Assembly (NCBI RefSeq): GCF_039540405.1 | Contig: NZ_BAABEY010000032.1 | Location: 1-64,000, forward strand | Length of the DNA stretch: 64,000 bases | Source: Ravibacter arvi | GTDB lineage: Bacteria > Bacteroidota > Bacteroidia > Cytophagales > Spirosomataceae | Direction of reading: 5' to 3' | Shown: piece by piece, positions 45,077 to 54,273 of the stretch | Layout: each line of letters begins with the position of its first letter | Numbering within the stretch: the stretch's first letter is position 1 | Notes under the pieces: generated by a model | Seen by the model: only the letters and a program-made list of their open reading frames with translations | What the model was told of the DNA's origin: nothing | Databases searched by the model: none | Made by a program: the position numbers and the translations under genes

Positions 45077-46000
45077 ATGAACACTATAGAAAGTAAATTA
45101 ACGGGCGTTTGGCCTGCCCTGCTGACACCAGTCGACAAAAACGGATCCCCTGACTATGAACAGCTCCGGAAACTCGTCGAAGTCCTGATTGCGGAGGGCC
45201 TTGACGGCTTGTACATACTGGGCTCTACCGGTCAGGGCTTCCTGTTTGACGAAGCGGAGAGAACCCGGATTACGGCGGCCGTTATGGAAGCGGCGGCAGC
45301 GAGAGTACCCGTTATCGCCCAGGTCGGTGCGCTGAATACGCATGAATCGGTACGCCTTGCCAAAGAAGCACAAAAGCTCGGGGTATTCGGCATTTCTACC
45401 GTAGCGCCCATTTATTATCCCTCGGGTGGCGGCCGTGGAATGGAGCATTACCGTGCCATCGCATCGTCCGTATCCATACCATTTTTCCCCTATCACATCG
45501 GCAACAACAGCATTTTCGGCGGAGAAGCACGCCCGTACATTGAAAGCCTGCTTCAATTGCCAAATATTTGCGGAATGAAGCTTACAACTCAAAACCTGTA
45601 CGAAATCAGCCTGATGCATGTGCTGTCCGAAGGCCGGCTGAAACTGTTCAGCGGGGCTGACGAGCTGCTTTGCCAGGGGGCCATGTGCGGTACTGTCGGT
45701 GCGATAGGAAGTTTCTACAACATCTGGGGGGCCGAGTGCCGGAAAGTAAGAGCCGCTTTTTTGGCGGGAGATATTGAGCTGGGCACAAAATTCATGTTTG
45801 CCTTCCAGGAAGCTATTCATCACGTTCTGCCCAACGCATGGTCTTTCTTCGACCAGGCTCTGAAATTGAAATACGACATCGAGCTCGGCATTCCTAACCC
45901 TCCCCTCGGCTTTTGTCAATCGCCATGGGACGAAAACGAGGTGCTTGCCCTCTTGAAAAAAGTAGAGAATGCGGCGAACGGCATCGATTCCGCACATTGA
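45077..46000 (+). CDS. dihydrodipicolinate synthase/N-acetylneuraminate lyase-family aldolase (copy 1)
   Basis: The 307-residue product is a class I pyruvate-dependent aldolase of the DapA/NanA superfamily. It has GSTGQG at 49-54 (GxTGE-type loop with Gln in place of Glu), the conserved Tyr139 (PFFPYH) and the Schiff-base Lys168 (GMKLTT). Like NanA, it has no Arg at the usual DapA site that I can identify. In this locus cleavage or formation of a 2-keto-3-deoxy sugar acid with pyruvate is expected, for example N-acetylneuraminate to N-acetylmannosamine and pyruvate. It has no signal peptide. A second copy lies at 57166-58065. Which of the two acts on which substrate is open. Confidence 0.85.
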   Translation: MNTIESKLTGVWPALLTPVDKNGSPDYEQLRKLVEVLIAEGLDGLYILGSTGQGFLFDEAERTRITAAVMEAAAARVPVIAQVGALNTHESVRLAKEAQKLGVFGISTVAPIYYPSGGGRGMEHYRAIASSVSIPFFPYHIGNNSIFGGEARPYIESLLQLPNICGMKLTTQNLYEISLMHVLSEGRLKLFSGADELLCQGAMCGTVGAIGSFYNIWGAECRKVRAAFLAGDIELGTKFMFAFQEAIHHVLPNAWSFFDQALKLKYDIELGIPNPPLGFCQSPWDENEVLALLKKVENAANGIDSAH

Positions 46001-46039
46001 CCCTAAAACCGATTACTTCACCATCCCTTTCCTAAACTT

Positions 46040-47206
46040 ATGATGATGACTGTTCCTGCCCTGCGCCGCTTCTGTTTCGGATTAACTCTCGCCTGTCTTT
46101 TTACAGGGATCCGGTCAGAAGCTCAGAAAAGCAAGCATGCCACCACGGTTCCGACTACCCACGGCTACCTGATTCACAACAAAGCGGTGGACATGTCTTA
46201 CCTCAAAACCGGCCCGTTCGTCAACCTTGACGACGGCGGGATTCTTACAATTGAGAAAAACAAGAGCTGTATCAGCCATGACGGCGGCAAGACCTGGAAG
46301 GAATATTCCATCTTCCAGGATTCGGCCCGGTTCGATATCCGGATAGAACGGGTCCTGCTCAAAACCCGGTCGGGCGCTATCATCCTGGCCTTTGCCAATG
46401 ACGTGGAAAAAGCCAACTGGAACTGGAACAACGACATTGCCGATTCGCCCGAAGCTACCATTCCTACCTATGCAATCAGGAGTCTCGACGGCGGCAAAAC
46501 CTGGCAGGACCTTCAGAAACTTCACGATGAGTGGACAGGAGCCAACCGCGATATCATAGAAACCAAAGAAGGGAACATTATTTTCACTTCCATGATGTTC
46601 AGGCACAACCCGGGTCACCATACCGTCATTACCTATACTTCAAAAAACAACGGACTTAACTGGATCAGGTCAAACGTCATCGACCTCGGCGGGGTCGGGC
46701 ACCACAGCGGCGTAGTCGAATCCACCCTTGAGCAGCTCAAAGACGGTCGCATCTGGATGCTCATGCGTACCAACTGGGGGGTTTTCTGGGAGACGATCTC
46801 CGAGAACCAGGGACTTACCTGGAAAAAATTCAAACCGACCAAAATTGCGGCCAGCTCGGCTCCCGGGCTGCTCACCAGACTCGCCAGCGGCCGTCTCTTC
46901 CTTGTCTGGAACAGGCCCTTTCCGGAAGGGAAAGACTCGTTTCCCTTATCAGGAGGCGACGGAATTTCAAGCGAGGTTCCGCACAGCAACCACAGGGGTG
47001 AGCTGTCGGTAATGTTTTCGGATGATGACGGCAAATCCTGGTCCGACCCGATTGTTGTGGCACGAGTAACCGATAAAAGCAAAGGTAAAAACCTGGCCTA
47101 TCCCCGGGTTTTTGAACGAAGCCCCGGAGAAATCTGGATTTCAACCACCTACGCAGCATTCGGCGGGTATCTGAGCTTCAAAATTCTGGAAAAAGATCTT
47201 TTGTAA
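46040..47206 (+). CDS. secreted sialidase-like Asp-box propeller protein
   Basis: The 388-residue product has a signal peptide (about 1-28, ending RSEAQ). Asp boxes SHDGGKTW, SLDGGKTW, SKNNGLNW, SENQGLTW and SDDDGKSW repeat about every 50-60 residues, which is a six-bladed propeller. GVVESTLEQLKDGRIWMLMRTNWGVFWE holds the Glu...Arg pair expected for the sialidase fold. It ends in YPRVFERSPGEIWISTTY. It is divergent from the three tandem homologues at 48937-53308. Exo-sialidase or a related activity is the family expectation. Confidence 0.8.
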   Translation: MMMTVPALRRFCFGLTLACLFTGIRSEAQKSKHATTVPTTHGYLIHNKAVDMSYLKTGPFVNLDDGGILTIEKNKSCISHDGGKTWKEYSIFQDSARFDIRIERVLLKTRSGAIILAFANDVEKANWNWNNDIADSPEATIPTYAIRSLDGGKTWQDLQKLHDEWTGANRDIIETKEGNIIFTSMMFRHNPGHHTVITYTSKNNGLNWIRSNVIDLGGVGHHSGVVESTLEQLKDGRIWMLMRTNWGVFWETISENQGLTWKKFKPTKIAASSAPGLLTRLASGRLFLVWNRPFPEGKDSFPLSGGDGISSEVPHSNHRGELSVMFSDDDGKSWSDPIVVARVTDKSKGKNLAYPRVFERSPGEIWISTTYAAFGGYLSFKILEKDLL

Positions 47207-47266
47207 ACATTTAATTTTAGCTTGCCACGCCGAACACCGCGTCCGGCCTGTCTTTAACTCAGCATC

Positions 47267-48028
47267 ATGGAGCGTAAACCCGGATTTTTCCTGCAAATAC
47301 TTCTGGTAGCCGCGCTGCTTTTTCCGGGCAGCTTCGCTTTCGCCGGCAGCGGTCTCCGGGCCACGGAAAAACACGCAGACTCTCTCCGTATCAGGATCGT
47401 TGCTTTCGGCAATTCCATTACCGCAACCAGGGCGACCGTCCGGCAGGTATTTGCCCAGCGAATACCCGCGTTGCTGAGCGTTCACGGTGTAGCCGCCGAG
47501 GTGATCAACGCAGGCATACCCGGCAGCCATACAGGCTCTGTAAAAGACCACAACCTGTTTAAAATCAGGCATGCAAGAGACCGGTTTGAGACTGATGTCA
47601 TGGAACGTCATCCCGACCTGGTCACCATCGGCTTCGGCACCAACGATGCACATATTGACAGCAAAGTGGAGGGCGGCCCTTCGCGCATACCACTGGATCA
47701 ATTCAGGGAGAACCTGGCTTTTATGATTGCAGCGCTAAAAAACAACGGTGTTAAAATCATTCTCATTACACCAAATGTGCTTGGCGAAAAGTATGGTAAG
47801 ATCCAGAATGACCGCTTGGAATTGTATGTCAAAACCATGCGCCGCCTTGCGCGTAAAAACCGACTTGGGCTGGTCGACAATTTCAAGGTGTTCTCCAAGG
47901 CCAAAAAACAGGGTGAAGAAAAGCTGGACGAGCTGCTCCTCGACGGGGTTCACCCCAACGACAACGGCCACGAAATCATTGCCGAAAACCTTACCAGGGA
48001 AATCCTGAAAATCTATCACGTTAAGTAA
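47267..48028 (+). CDS. secreted SGNH/GDSL-type hydrolase
   Basis: The 253-residue product has a signal peptide (about 1-26). Esterase blocks are GNSITA (about 46-51, the Ser block with GDS changed to GNS), NAGIPGSHTG (Gly block), GFGTNDAH (Asn block) and DGVHPNDNGHE (Asp/His block). This gives a complete Ser-Gly-Asn-His set. In a sugar-acid locus it may remove O-acetyl or other ester groups, like sialate O-acetylesterases of the same fold. It lies between two sialidase-like genes, 60 bases after the previous one. Confidence 0.82.
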   Translation: MERKPGFFLQILLVAALLFPGSFAFAGSGLRATEKHADSLRIRIVAFGNSITATRATVRQVFAQRIPALLSVHGVAAEVINAGIPGSHTGSVKDHNLFKIRHARDRFETDVMERHPDLVTIGFGTNDAHIDSKVEGGPSRIPLDQFRENLAFMIAALKNNGVKIILITPNVLGEKYGKIQNDRLELYVKTMRRLARKNRLGLVDNFKVFSKAKKQGEEKLDELLLDGVHPNDNGHEIIAENLTREILKIYHVK

Positions 48029-48038
48029 TCCCAAACCC

Positions 48039-48899
48039 ATGACTACCCGACGAAATTTTCTTCAGTCCGGCCTTGCGCTAGCCTCCACCCTCACTGTTGC
48101 CGCCTGTACCACTGGTAACCGGGAAGGGGCTGAGAAAAAACCGGCTGCTCCTGAAAAATCCGGCGAAGCCGCGGAGTGCCTCGACTATGGCCGCTCCTTC
48201 ATTTGCAACTCCGGCAAATCTTCCCACTCGAACTCGGTGAGAATGTGGATCGAAAGCCGTACGATTGTGCGCAACGGCAAAGCCGGTACCGAAGAAGTCT
48301 ATTTCCAGGGAGCGTCCTGCAAAAGCGAAGATACTTTTGCCCCGAAAAACCTGTTTTACCAGGACAATTACGATTTTCTTCCTGTTTTCGGGAAAGAAAA
48401 AGTGCTCATTTTCCGCCGGCATTTCGATGAACGTGCCGGCTACCGAAAGGTGCAGCTAATGTCCGATACCTGGGGCGCCGATCCGATCATCCGTCTTCCC
48501 CACCCCTCGTCCATTACCCTGCTTGACACTTTTGAAAAAATAAAAGAAGCCACACTGGAAGGCATCCCCATCGTTACCCAAACTGAAATTACCAACGAGG
48601 TCACGGGCCTCTCGGCAATGATTGAATGTCCATGTAAAACCATGAACATCAATTCCGAAACCAAAATGTACCAGACCGACACCGGCCCTGTCATGCTTCC
48701 TGACCTCACGAAGATATACGACGAACCGATGGACGCCCTGCGGCCCGCCTTTATTGCCTTCAATGCGCCGGACTTTGCCGATTTCGTGATCGAAGCCCCG
48801 GTTCCGGTAACCGAAAATGGCAGGACCGTTAAAATGGTGATGCATTATTCCGAGCTGGCAACCTTCCGGGCCGTTAACCGGGTTTATGCAGTAGAATAG
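48039..48899 (+). CDS. uncharacterised exported lipoprotein
   Basis: The 286-residue product has a twin-arginine-type leader (TTRRNFLQSGLALAS) with a lipobox TVAAC (Cys about 23), then a low-complexity linker. The mature part has many short beta segments and several Cys (CLDYGRSFIC, ASCKSED, IECPCKTMN). I do not recognise the family. The paired cysteines and the location 10 bases after the SGNH gene, and just before three sialidase-like genes, suggest a periplasmic or outer-surface accessory role. No catalytic motif is apparent. Confidence 0.6.
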   Translation: MTTRRNFLQSGLALASTLTVAACTTGNREGAEKKPAAPEKSGEAAECLDYGRSFICNSGKSSHSNSVRMWIESRTIVRNGKAGTEEVYFQGASCKSEDTFAPKNLFYQDNYDFLPVFGKEKVLIFRRHFDERAGYRKVQLMSDTWGADPIIRLPHPSSITLLDTFEKIKEATLEGIPIVTQTEITNEVTGLSAMIECPCKTMNINSETKMYQTDTGPVMLPDLTKIYDEPMDALRPAFIAFNAPDFADFVIEAPVPVTENGRTVKMVMHYSELATFRAVNRVYAVE

Positions 48900-48936
48900 G
48901 TACACAACAAAACGGTCAGAACTTACTCCCTACCAC

Positions 48937-50058
48937 ATGAGACTCTTTTTTCAGAAAATTACTTGTTTGCTATTCCTGGCCGGGCTTCCGTTTTCCGGAT
49001 CGCTCCAGGCGCAGAATGCCCTAACAGCTTTGCATATTAAACCGGGCCCTGACAATCCCAGAAATAGCGAAGGGGATTTCGTTACGCTCAAAGACGGCAC
49101 CATCATGCTGGTCTACACCCGGTTTACAGGCAATTCCTCGAGCGATTTCGGCGGGTCCGACCTCGTAGCCAGGTACTCCCGCGACAATGGGAAAACCTGG
49201 GACGCCGAAGATCACCTGGTCCTGAAAAACGAGGGCAGGATGAACATTATGTCGGTTTCCCTGCTACGGTTGAAATCCGGGAAAATTGCGCTTTTCTATC
49301 TCCGTAAAAATGGCCTGGCCGACTGCCTCCCGCTCCTGCGGATCTCATCCGACGAAGGAAAAACCTGGGGAGCGCCCACCGTCTGCATCACCGATGAGAT
49401 GGGTTATTATGTTTTGAACAATAACCGGGTGATTCAGCTGCCGGGCGGGCGCCTGCTGATGCCTGTTGCGCTTCACACTTCGACTTTCAAAGAAGGCGCG
49501 TCGATTACCGAGCTGGAAAAAAGCTTCAACAATTACGGGAAAATATTCTGCTACTACTCTGACGACGAAGGGAAAAGCTGGAAGCGAAGCGACCGTGTAG
49601 CTGTTCCTGACGACGTAATTGCGCAGGAACCAGGCGTTGTCGCGTTAAAAAACGGGAATATCCTGATGTTCATCCGTTCCGATGCGGGCGTCCAGTATTA
49701 CGCTACCTCGTCGGACAAAGGGGAAAGCTGGCAACAGGTCGAAAAATCAACTATTGTTTCACCACTGTCTCCCGCCAGTATCGCGCGCATCCCGGGCAGC
49801 AACAAACTGCTGCTCGTCTGGAACAACAACGACCAGAAAGAAGCCTCGCGTAAGAACAAGAGAACCCCGATGACGATAGGAACCTCGGTTGACAATGGAA
49901 AAACGTGGAAGCGTATCTCCGACATTGAAACCGACCCACAGGGTTCCTATTGCTACACCAGCATTCATTTTACCAAAGACGATGCCCTGCTGAATTATTT
50001 CGACTGGCATACCCGCGGTATCATTATTAAACGTATTCCACTGAAATCCCTGCGTTAG
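48937..50058 (+). CDS. secreted sialidase-like Asp-box propeller protein (tandem copy 1)
   Basis: The 373-residue product has a signal peptide (about 1-26). A DNPRNSEGDFVTLKDG segment (about 39-54) is shared with the next two genes. Asp boxes lie at about 81-88 (SRDNGKTW), 137-144 (SSDEGKTW), 208-215 (SDDEGKSW) and further on (SSDKGESW, SVDNGKTW). QEPGVVALKNGNILMFIRSDAG matches the sialidase Glu/Arg strand, and a late YCYTSIHF segment holds a Tyr where GH33 has its nucleophile; the usual partner Glu after it is not evident. First of three tandem paralogues. Confidence 0.8.
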   Translation: MRLFFQKITCLLFLAGLPFSGSLQAQNALTALHIKPGPDNPRNSEGDFVTLKDGTIMLVYTRFTGNSSSDFGGSDLVARYSRDNGKTWDAEDHLVLKNEGRMNIMSVSLLRLKSGKIALFYLRKNGLADCLPLLRISSDEGKTWGAPTVCITDEMGYYVLNNNRVIQLPGGRLLMPVALHTSTFKEGASITELEKSFNNYGKIFCYYSDDEGKSWKRSDRVAVPDDVIAQEPGVVALKNGNILMFIRSDAGVQYYATSSDKGESWQQVEKSTIVSPLSPASIARIPGSNKLLLVWNNNDQKEASRKNKRTPMTIGTSVDNGKTWKRISDIETDPQGSYCYTSIHFTKDDALLNYFDWHTRGIIIKRIPLKSLR

Positions 50059-50061
50059 ACC

Positions 50062-51213
50062 ATGAATTTCTCCCGACCATTTTACTGCAGGCTCTGCCTC
50101 CTGCTGATTATTGTTACGCTGAACGGCCGGTCGGCTTATGCGCAGACGGCCCCCGAAGTGGTGCTTCAGCTGCAGCCCGGCCCCAATAACCCCCGTAACA
50201 GCGAAGGCGATTTCGTGGAGCTCAGCGATGGCCGCATCCTGTACGTTTACTCCCGGTTTACGGGCAGTTCCGCCAGCGATTTCGGAAGCTCCGACCTGGC
50301 CGCCAGGTGGTCTGCCGACGGCGGAAAAACCTGGACCGCCGAGGATAAAATTGTGGTTAAGAACGAGGGCGCTACCAACGTTATGTCAGTCTCGTTGCTC
50401 CGGTTGAAAAACGGGAAAATAGCGCTCTTTTATGCCAGGAAGAACTCAATTGCCGATTGCATCCCCATGATGCGGGTCTCATCCGACGAAGGGAACTCCT
50501 GGAGCGCCCCGGTGCCCTGCATCACCGATCAGCCCGGGTACTATGTGCTCAACAATGCACGGGTACTCCAGCTGGCGGGCGGAAGACTGCTGATGCCCGT
50601 GGCGTTGCATAATACCGAAGCAAAAGGCTTGAGCGCCGAGGAGCTGGAGAAAAAATTCAATAACTACGGCATCCTCTATACCTACTTCTCGGATGACCAG
50701 GGTAAAAGCTGGAAGAGAAGCGCAAAAGTAGAGGTCCATCCCGATGTGATGGCGCAGGAGCCCGGGCTGGTTGAACTAAAAGATGGTTCCGTGATGATGT
50801 ACATCCGTACCGATGCCGGTATGCAGTACCTGTCCGTTTCGAAAGACAAGGGCAAAACCTGGGGCAAAGCGTTTCCTTCCAATATCCCTTCGCCGCTGTC
50901 GCCGGCTACCATCGCAAGAGACCCCGCAACCGGCCACCTGGTGCTGGTTTGGAACAATTTTGGCGAAATGGGTCTAAAATACGGGAAACGCAACCCCCTT
51001 AATATAGCAATTTCCACCAATGAAGGCCTTACCTGGCGGAATATCAAAACCCTCCACCACGATCCTGACGGCTACTATTGCTATACCGCTGTACGGTTTC
51101 TGAAAACGGGCGATCTCCTGCTGAGCTATTGCGCCGGGGAAAGATCGAAGGGTACCGGCCTGTCTATAACCAATATTTCGAAAATCAACCCGGCCTGGCT
51201 GTATGAGAAGTAA
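50062..51213 (+). CDS. secreted sialidase-like Asp-box propeller protein (tandem copy 2)
   Basis: The 383-residue product closely resembles copy 1, 3 bases upstream: NNPRNSEGDFVELSDG, Asp boxes SADGGKTW, SSDEGNSW, SDDQGKSW and SKDKGKTW, the strand QEPGLVELKDGSVMMYIRTDAG, and the late YYCYTAVRF segment. The signal peptide ends near residue 28 (AYAQ). Its stop overlaps the start of copy 3 by 11 bases, so the two are probably coupled in translation. Divergence between the copies suggests different linkage preferences rather than simple dosage. Confidence 0.8.
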   Translation: MNFSRPFYCRLCLLLIIVTLNGRSAYAQTAPEVVLQLQPGPNNPRNSEGDFVELSDGRILYVYSRFTGSSASDFGSSDLAARWSADGGKTWTAEDKIVVKNEGATNVMSVSLLRLKNGKIALFYARKNSIADCIPMMRVSSDEGNSWSAPVPCITDQPGYYVLNNARVLQLAGGRLLMPVALHNTEAKGLSAEELEKKFNNYGILYTYFSDDQGKSWKRSAKVEVHPDVMAQEPGLVELKDGSVMMYIRTDAGMQYLSVSKDKGKTWGKAFPSNIPSPLSPATIARDPATGHLVLVWNNFGEMGLKYGKRNPLNIAISTNEGLTWRNIKTLHHDPDGYYCYTAVRFLKTGDLLLSYCAGERSKGTGLSITNISKINPAWLYEK

Positions 51214-53308
51214 GTTTTTAGGCGTCCTGATCGGGTGCTTGTGCTTACTCCACGCTGCCTCCGGTCAGAAAAGTTCCGCCGGTGAAATGGTTCTGCATCT
51301 CACGACCGACGCCAACAACCCCCGGAATTCAGAGGGAAGTTTTGTCAGGTTAAAGGACGGCAGAATCCTTTATGTATACTCCCGCTTTGAGGGGTCTTCC
51401 AGCGACCATGCGCCTGCCCGGCTGATGGGCCGGATATCAGGCGACAATGGCAGGACATGGACCCAAACCGACAAGCTGATCATTGACCGGGAAGGCGACA
51501 TGAACGTCATGTCCGTATCGTTGCTGCGTCTTCGCAACGGCCGGATTGCGCTGATTTATGCCCGGAAAAATTCATTGGATGACTGCATCCCTCAAATCAG
51601 GTTTTCTGACGACGAGGCGTCAACCTGGTCCGCTCCCAAACCCGTCATAACAGATAAGACCGGCTATTTCGTGGTCAATAACGACCGGGTCATCCAGTTG
51701 CGTAGCGGCCGTATCCTCGTCCCGGTTTCGCTTCACAAAACGAAGGCAACCGAGTGGAGCAACAAGGGCCAGCTTCGGTGCTACTATTCCGACGACGACG
51801 GCCTGTCGTGGAAAACAGGCAATGCCCTGCCCGCGCCCGACTCGGTCATTACACAGGAACCCGGGGTAGTAGAATTGGCTGACGGCCGGGTAATGATGAT
51901 TATCCGTGCCAGTGGCGGGCGCCAATTCCAGGCATACTCTGCAGACGGCGGGATCACCTGGGCTCCTGCCACGCAAAGCGGGCTCCGTTCCCCTTTGTCG
52001 CCGGCCTCAGTAAAGCGTATTCCCGGCAGCAATGACCTCCTGGCGGTAGCTAACAACAACGGCGCCTCCGGTCCCGGCTACTTTAAATCGAAACGCACGC
52101 CGCTTACTGTTTCTATTTCCCCGGACAACGGTTTGACCTGGCAGGCAGTCGCGGACCTGGAAAACAACCCGGACGAAACCTATGCTTATACAGCCATCCA
52201 TTTCCAGGAAGGTCACGCGCTTTTTGCCTATTATGTAAAACCCGACAACGACCCGGGTTTCAGCATAAAAATCAGGCGATACGCCCTCCGGGAACTTTAC
52301 AGGCTGAAGAAAGAGCTCCCGCTTCTGCTTGCCGCAAACAAGCATTCCAATACGCTTTCTTTCGTAGATCCGATAGGACGCGATGTGCTTCAGACCATTT
52401 CTACCGGACCCAATCCGCACGAAATTATCGTGACGCCCGATCAGCGTTTTGCCTATTTGTCCAATTATGCGCCCCCGGGTAACACGATCTCGGTTATAGA
52501 TCTGAAAAACAGGAAGCACATCAGCCAGATCAGCACCGGAGAAATCGGGCGGATTCACGGTACGGCCATGGCCCCGGACGGAAAGCGCGCGTATTTCACT
52601 GCAGGACAGACCGGGTTTGTGGTGGAGGTGGACACCAAAACGAACAAAGTGGTCAGGAATATCCCGACACACGGCAAAATCTCGCACATGGTCTATATTT
52701 CACCGGACGGAAAATACCTGCTTACTGCCAATATTGTCTCCGAAAACATCTCGGTGATAGACCGCAAGACCGGCGGGCTGCTACGGCAGATTCCCGCCGG
52801 AGCGGGGGTTGAAGGAATGGCATTTACCCCTGATCATAAAAAGCTCTGGGCGCTGAACCAAACCGCCGGTTCCATCACTGTCATAGACGTCGCTACCTGG
52901 CAACCGGAAGAGACTTTTCCCTGCGAAGGTATGCCGGTCCGCATACGGTTTACCAAAGACGGCTCACAGGCGCTGGTCGCCAATTGGGTAAAGGACGGAA
53001 AGCTGACCATTATCGACACCAGGACAAAAAAAGAGATCAAGCGGATCCCCGTAGGTGATTTTGCCATAGGAGTTGAGCTTTCGTCCGAGGGCCGCTATGT
53101 CTTTGTCGGCTGTGAAGATTCCAGAAAAGCGGAGGTTTTTAAAGACGGATCCGAAAAATCGGAAGCCCACAAAACCGTTTCCGACGGCATTCACGTAATC
53201 GATCTCCAAAAAATGGAAGTAATAGACATTATCAAAACAGGTCTCGGCCCTGATCCGATGGTGATGTGGTTCCCGGCGAGGGGGAAGTCGGTAATCGGAA
53301 GTCGGTAA
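51203..53308 (+). CDS. sialidase-like propeller fused to a YVTN-type beta-propeller (tandem copy 3)
   Basis: The 701-residue product has a signal peptide (about 1-21) and two domains. Residues about 25-370 are a third sialidase-like copy (NNPRNSEGSFVRLKDG, SGDNGRTW, SDDDGLSW, SADGGITW, QEPGVVELADGRVMMIIRASGG). Residues about 373-690 are a YVTN/YncE-like propeller of about 42-residue repeats: AANKHSNTLSFVDPIGRDVL, NTISVIDLKNRK, KYLLTANIVSENISVIDRKTG, GSITVIDVATW and GKLTIIDTRTKKEIKRIPVG. The last residues (KSVIGSR) are encoded by the intergenic GGAAATC repeat tract, so the C-terminus seems to have run into it. It overlaps copy 2 by 11 bases. Confidence 0.8.
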   Translation: MRSKFLGVLIGCLCLLHAASGQKSSAGEMVLHLTTDANNPRNSEGSFVRLKDGRILYVYSRFEGSSSDHAPARLMGRISGDNGRTWTQTDKLIIDREGDMNVMSVSLLRLRNGRIALIYARKNSLDDCIPQIRFSDDEASTWSAPKPVITDKTGYFVVNNDRVIQLRSGRILVPVSLHKTKATEWSNKGQLRCYYSDDDGLSWKTGNALPAPDSVITQEPGVVELADGRVMMIIRASGGRQFQAYSADGGITWAPATQSGLRSPLSPASVKRIPGSNDLLAVANNNGASGPGYFKSKRTPLTVSISPDNGLTWQAVADLENNPDETYAYTAIHFQEGHALFAYYVKPDNDPGFSIKIRRYALRELYRLKKELPLLLAANKHSNTLSFVDPIGRDVLQTISTGPNPHEIIVTPDQRFAYLSNYAPPGNTISVIDLKNRKHISQISTGEIGRIHGTAMAPDGKRAYFTAGQTGFVVEVDTKTNKVVRNIPTHGKISHMVYISPDGKYLLTANIVSENISVIDRKTGGLLRQIPAGAGVEGMAFTPDHKKLWALNQTAGSITVIDVATWQPEETFPCEGMPVRIRFTKDGSQALVANWVKDGKLTIIDTRTKKEIKRIPVGDFAIGVELSSEGRYVFVGCEDSRKAEVFKDGSEKSEAHKTVSDGIHVIDLQKMEVIDIIKTGLGPDPMVMWFPARGKSVIGSR

Positions 53309-53460
53309 TCGGAAATCAGAAATCGGAAGTCGGTAGTCAGAAATCGGAAATCAGAAATCGGAAATCAGAAATCAGAAATCAGAAATCAGTATTCAAAGAA
53401 TCGGTAATCAGGATAGAACGGGCCGAGTTCCGATTTCCGATTTCCGAGTTCCAACCACCA
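53280..53460. repeat. short tandem AAATCGGAAATCAG-type tract with opposing CCGATTTCC tract
   Basis: About 110 bases of imperfect 7-mer repeats (variants of GAAATCG, GAAATCA, GAAGTCG) are followed at about 53427-53452 by TTCCGATTTCCGATTTCCGA, which is complementary to them. The RNA could fold as a long hairpin. The tract encodes the last residues of the 701-residue protein and fills the gap to the next gene. Confidence 0.9.
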
Positions 53461-53466
53461 CCACAA

Positions 53467-54273
53467 ATGAACAAGAAAAAAACGATATTCAGCAGGAGGA
53501 GTTTCCTCCTTGGGGCCGGTGCGGGACTACCGCTCGCCGCGGTTTCCATGTCTGCCGCGCATGGGAACGCCCCCCATTTTCCCCCGGTGAAAGAAGTTCC
53601 TGACCTGGCTGTGATAAAAGGCCTGCTCGCGAAAAAAGAGCCGAATGTCTGGTTGTTCACAGGGGACAGTATTACGCATGGCGCCAAGCACACGGAAGGC
53701 TATCGTTCCTATCCCGAAATTTTCGAGGAACGCATGCGCTGGGAATTGGCCCGGACCCGCGATTGGGTGATCAACACAGGTATCAGCTCCCAGACGACGC
53801 GGATGATCCTCGACGACTTCGATTGGCGCATTGCAAAGTTCAACCCTTCCGTGGTATCGATCATGATCGGCACAAACGACTGTGCAAAAGCCGATTTGCC
53901 GGTCCCGGTGTACGAACAAAACCTGAAGACTTTTGTAGACAAAGTACGGGCGCTGGGCGCCGTGCCCGTATTGCATACACCGAATCCCATTATTCTCCGG
54001 CTTTCCGATGAGCGCAAAACGCTTCCTGAGTATATCCCTGCCATCCGGCGGGTAGCGGAAGGCCTCCAAACCATCCTGGTCGACAACTATGCCTATTGGG
54101 AAGACCGCCAAAAAAGATACTTCAATGATGTGTACCGCCAGTGGCTCAACGACAGGCTGCATCCCAATTTCAGGGGGCACCAGCAAATTGCCAGGCTGAT
54201 GTTCCGTGTGCTCGGAATTTTTGACCCCGAACACCCCACTTGTAACGGAGAATACTATGAAGGCGAGCACTGA
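53467..54273 (+). CDS. secreted SGNH/GDSL-type hydrolase (second copy)
   Basis: I start at ATG 53467 (268 residues, MNKKKTIFSRRSFLLGAGAG), a clear Tat signal; an open frame extends upstream to 53266 only because it runs through the repeat tract. Catalytic blocks are FTGDSITHG (GDS intact), NTGISSQTT, IGTNDCAK and DRLHPNFRGHQ. The enzyme is a periplasmic esterase or lipase-fold deacylase. Its sequence differs much from the SGNH protein at 47267, so it is not a recent duplicate. Its end overlaps the next gene by 17 bases. Confidence 0.85.
   Translation: MNKKKTIFSRRSFLLGAGAGLPLAAVSMSAAHGNAPHFPPVKEVPDLAVIKGLLAKKEPNVWLFTGDSITHGAKHTEGYRSYPEIFEERMRWELARTRDWVINTGISSQTTRMILDDFDWRIAKFNPSVVSIMIGTNDCAKADLPVPVYEQNLKTFVDKVRALGAVPVLHTPNPIILRLSDERKTLPEYIPAIRRVAEGLQTILVDNYAYWEDRQKRYFNDVYRQWLNDRLHPNFRGHQQIARLMFRVLGIFDPEHPTCNGEYYEGEH

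Noticed and set aside
45098..45997. 299-residue minus-strand open frame
   Set aside because: It lies exactly opposite the first aldolase gene, which has complete family motifs; the antisense frame is open because of codon bias. The same applies to the 287-residue frame at 59737-60600 opposite the M81 gene.
45077..46000. Housekeeping dapA (lysine biosynthesis)
   Set aside because: Two copies in a catabolic operon with sialidase-like and NanM-like genes, and an altered GxTGE loop, make a sugar-acid aldolase more likely.
53266..53466. N-terminal extension of the second SGNH hydrolase
   Set aside because: These 67 residues (RKSEIRN repeats) come from the AAATCGG tract; the Tat signal at 53467 marks the true start.
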